The notes under the pieces: generated by a model
Seen by the model: the letters and a program-made list of their open reading frames with translations, nothing else
Told to the model about the DNA's origin: nothing
The model's database searches: none
Assembly: GCA_002840275.1 (NCBI GenBank)
Contig: PHAB01000025.1
Span: 1-34,651, forward strand
Direction of reading: 5' to 3'
Source of the DNA: Firmicutes bacterium HGW-Firmicutes-14
Lineage (GTDB): Bacteria > Bacillota > Thermincolia > Thermincolales > UBA2595
Length of the DNA: 34,651 nucleotides
Shown: piece after piece, positions 32,466-34,651 of the stretch
Numbering within the stretch: position 1 is the stretch's first letter
Layout of the letters: each line of letters begins with the position of its first letter
Program-made: the position numbers and the translations under genes

Positions 32466-34307
32466 CTACAGTTTAAACCTGTCAACCATTTGGTTAAGGT
32501 TTTCCGCCATTTCTGCCAGCCTCCGGGATGCCGCGGAAATTTCCTCAATCGATGAAGTCATCTGTTCCGTTGAGGCTGAAACCTCCTGGGCTGCGGCGGA
32601 AGTCTCCTCTGTTACGGCAGAGATGTTGTCCATTGCCGCATTCACCAGGTCGCTGGATGCAGTTAATTGCTGGGTAGCAGCAGCATTCTCCTGAGTTATA
32701 GCACTTACACTGTCCATTGCCTTGACAACTTCCTGGCTGCCGGCAGAAATCTGCTCTGCAGCAGCAGAGATATTCTGCACCTGGCGGTAGGTTTCATCCG
32801 CGTTTTGAAGTATTTCATTAAGAGCATTTCCGGCATCAAAGGCAAGCCTAGCCCCCTGTTCTACCTCTGCAGTACCCTGTTCCATAGCAGTTACGGCTTC
32901 AGATGTAACTTTCTGTATATTGGTTATTAATTCAGCTATTTCCTTGGTAGCCTTACTGCTTCTTTCGGCAAGTTTCCTGACTTCATCAGCCACAACGGCA
33001 AACCCTTTGCCATGTTCTCCCGCCCTTGCAGCCTCGATAGCCGCATTCAGTGCGAGCAGGTTGGTCTGTTCAGCTATGTCATCTATTACCTGTATTATTT
33101 CACCGATTTGCTGGGAATGGTCACCCAATTCACGGATTTTACCGGCTGTTTCAAAGACCTTGTTTTTTATGCCATCCATACCCTGAATAGTCATTTCGAC
33201 TGCCTTACCACCTTTTTCCGCAGCTCCTTTAGTCTTTTCAGCCGAACGGGAAACGGTCTGGGCGCCGGATGCCACTTCCTCGATAGAAGCAGCCATTTGG
33301 GTAACCATGTCGGCCGTGGCAGTAATGTTCCCAGCTTGTTCCCCAGCCCCTGTGGCAATCTGGTCTATGGATTGGTTAACCTGAATAACTGTTTCCTTGG
33401 TATCTGAAACAAAGGCAGTCTGTTCCGAAGCACCCCTGGCTACTTCCATGATCGCATTGGAAACCTGTTCTGTGACCCTGGCCGCTTCACCGGAATTGTC
33501 CGATAGGTTCCGGCTGGTGAGGCTGACATTGTGTGAAGCATCAGTCAGACCGGAAACCAGGGTCCTTAAGTTATGTACCATATTATTAAAAGCATCCACC
33601 AGCAGACCCATTTCACCTTTAGTCTTTATGTCCACTGTCATTGTCAGATCACCGGCAGCAATATTATCAGCGCTGTCTTTCAGTGCAACAAGAGGCTTTA
33701 TAATAGACTTATTAATCAGCCGGGAACCGATTAAGCTTAATGCCGCAGTCACCACAGTTGCCAAAATGATTATTAAACCCACCATCTTCTGTTTTGTCTC
33801 TGATGCCTTAATTACACCGTTTTCTTTCTCTCTTATTATTTCTATTAGCTGATTAAGGTCCTCGGACAATGCCGATGCGGCTCCATCCATTTTTTCCATC
33901 AGTTCTGCTCCGGCAGGATTCCCAACAGGATTCTGCAAGGACAGGATATCCTGTTCTGATTTCCTGACCTCATCGTACTCCTCATCAATTTTGTTTATCA
34001 GGGCCTTTTCCAAATCTTTCACAGAAGCATGTTTTACTTTCTCTATACCTTCCTCTACCCTTTTATCCAACTGCTTATAAAGTTCTTTCTCCTCAGCACT
34101 GCCGGTTATAAGGTAATCATTTCCCGGCATTACAACTTCAGAAAAGTTTATCTGCAAATCAGTTATTGCTTCCCTTTGGTGTGACAATGCTTTCATTTCC
34201 CCGGTACTCTTACCCAATTCAATGACGGCAAAATAAACCGCGGCTCCGGCTAATATTACAGCCAATACTGTTCCGCTAATGATTCTTACCATCGCTTTAA
34301 GGCTCAT
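32466..34307 (-). CDS. Methyl-accepting chemotaxis protein (third copy)
   Basis: 613 residues, start ATG 34307 after GGGGTGAAAGCGG. TM1 residues about 8-28, an external helical domain 29-175 with charged residues ([20 protein letters not shown]), TM2 about 175-195, HAMP ([20 protein letters not shown]), then the signalling coiled coil, the same conserved tip, ending [11 protein letters not shown]. It has no CheW partner and stands alone, with the GNAT operon 116 bases downstream. A TGTCGAA core lies at 34348-34354 and an ACCGATAG element at 34412-34419 upstream; both are weak signals. Confidence 0.93.
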   Translation of the reverse strand: MSLKAMVRIISGTVLAVILAGAAVYFAVIELGKSTGEMKALSHQREAITDLQINFSEVVMPGNDYLITGSAEEKELYKQLDKRVEEGIEKVKHASVKDLEKALINKIDEEYDEVRKSEQDILSLQNPVGNPAGAELMEKMDGAASALSEDLNQLIEIIREKENGVIKASETKQKMVGLIIILATVVTAALSLIGSRLINKSIIKPLVALKDSADNIAAGDLTMTVDIKTKGEMGLLVDAFNNMVHNLRTLVSGLTDASHNVSLTSRNLSDNSGEAARVTEQVSNAIMEVARGASEQTAFVSDTKETVIQVNQSIDQIATGAGEQAGNITATADMVTQMAASIEEVASGAQTVSRSAEKTKGAAEKGGKAVEMTIQGMDGIKNKVFETAGKIRELGDHSQQIGEIIQVIDDIAEQTNLLALNAAIEAARAGEHGKGFAVVADEVRKLAERSSKATKEIAELITNIQKVTSEAVTAMEQGTAEVEQGARLAFDAGNALNEILQNADETYRQVQNISAAAEQISAGSQEVVKAMDSVSAITQENAAATQQLTASSDLVNAAMDNISAVTEETSAAAQEVSASTEQMTSSIEEISAASRRLAEMAENLNQMVDRFKL

Positions 34308-34454
34308 CCGCTTTCACCCCGTTCATTTCCTTATGTTCTGACGTTTTTTCGACATTTTTTTATATGTTTCCTTCTTTTTCTTTATTAAATTAGTATTAAT
34401 TATTGTCGTAGCTATCGGTACGCTTTTTACTTTGTAACATTAGTCCCGGTTTTG

Positions 34455-34526
34455 AGGTTAACCTCCCAGCACCCTTCGATCTGCCGTGGCCGCTGATGGC
34501 AGACCTCCGGATTCCGGGAGTGCTGG
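34455..34526. other. Structured palindromic element downstream of the rRNA operon
   Basis: A 12-base palindrome GAGGTTAACCTC (34455-34466) adjoins a three-way-junction-like fold: outer arms CCAGCAC (34466-34472) and GTGCTGG (34520-34526), inner stem TCTGCC (34480-34485) with GGCAGA (34498-34503), and a short CCGGATTCCGG stem (34507-34517). No gene or known RNA family recognised. Confidence 0.45.
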
Positions 34527-34536
34527 CCACAAATAC

Positions 34537-34564
34537 GAAAAACACCTGGTTTTCACCAGGTGTT
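34537..34564 (-). terminator. Terminator of the rRNA operon
   Basis: AACACCTGG (34541-34549) pairs with CCAGGTGTT (34556-34564); on the minus strand TTTTT follows, about 12 bases after the 5S rRNA end. Confidence 0.9.
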
Positions 34565-34576
34565 TTTCATATTAGA

Positions 34577-34651
34577 TCCGGCAACGACCTACTCTCCCGG
34601 GACCCTGCGGTCCAAGTACCATCAGCGCTGAGAGGCTTAACTTCCGTGTTC
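34577..34651 (-). rRNA. rrf: 5S ribosomal RNA, 3' part (runs off the window)
   Basis: The minus strand reads GAACACGGAAGTTAAGCC and on to GATGGTACTTGG and GGGAGAGTAGGTCGTTGCC, the conserved middle and 3' end of bacterial 5S rRNA. About 75 of about 117 bases are in the window; the 5' part and the rest of the rRNA operon lie to the right. The exact 3' end is uncertain by a few bases. Confidence 0.95.

Noticed and set aside
25300-33200. Long near-identical DNA stretches among the three MCP genes as a mobile repeat
   Set aside because: The similarity follows the conserved receptor signalling tip in frame and is explained by paralogy.
1-34651. CRISPR array, T-box, SAM, cobalamin or c-di-GMP riboswitch, insertion sequence
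   Set aside because: Looked for spaced repeats, the T-box GGTGG-CCGCG core, common riboswitch cores and transposase frames by eye; none was convincing. A covariance-model search could still find a weak one.

Overview
The window looks like the chromosome of a Gram-positive, probably spore-forming anaerobe of the Bacillota (Peptococcaceae/Thermincola/Moorella-like). The evidence is an acetyl-CoA pathway operon (cooC-acsA-acsB) closely resembling that of acetogenic and CO-using clostridia, strong AGGAGG-type ribosome binding sites, sigma-A promoters, Gram-positive lipoproteins, BlaI/M56 and Gmad2 families, and tRNA and rRNA genes of bacillotal type. The species cannot be fixed from the sequence alone.

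Layout. 1-2914 (minus): start of acsB, then acsA (CO dehydrogenase catalytic subunit) broken by two short deletions, then its nickel-insertion ATPase CooC. 3347-6147 (minus): a secreted alkaline-phosphatase-fold protein lacking the usual metal ligands, an M56 membrane peptidase and its BlaI-type repressor with a clear promoter/operator. 6339-7311 (plus): tRNA-Asp, tRNA-Tyr, tRNA-Gln and tRNA-Leu with promoters and a terminator. 7312-10860: an eroded region with a tyrosine-recombinase remnant beside tRNA-Leu, a conserved-looking membrane protein, an intact cyclopropane fatty acid synthase, and an ABC exporter decayed by deletions. 10914-12705: a large GT-C-like membrane protein and a 60-aa protein. 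12916-20585 (minus): a TetR-controlled efflux system (TetR, ATPase, FtsX-type permease, membrane-fusion protein) followed by an SsuABC-type importer. 20653-24124: a PrcB_C/Gmad2 lipoprotein, an FAD oxidoreductase that seems to start at ATT, small secreted or membrane proteins and a DUF2680 protein. 24132-29493 (minus): two paralogous MCP-CheW pairs. 29860-32349 (minus): a tightly overlapped GNAT, ornithine racemase and arginase operon. 32466-34307: a third MCP. 34466-34651: a structured element, an rRNA terminator and the 3' part of a 5S rRNA reading in from the right.

How the genes work together. CooC would load nickel into the CO dehydrogenase that pairs with AcsB, but in this sequence AcsA cannot be made as one chain. 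The three chemoreceptors share an almost identical signalling tip and probably feed one CheA encoded elsewhere. MCP1 carries zinc-binding-like and Cys-rich modules, suggesting metal or redox sensing. Arginase and ornithine racemase would convert L-arginine to L- and then D-ornithine. The pseudogenes in the window all show internal deletions rather than transposon insertions. No CRISPR array, insertion sequence or clear defence system was found.
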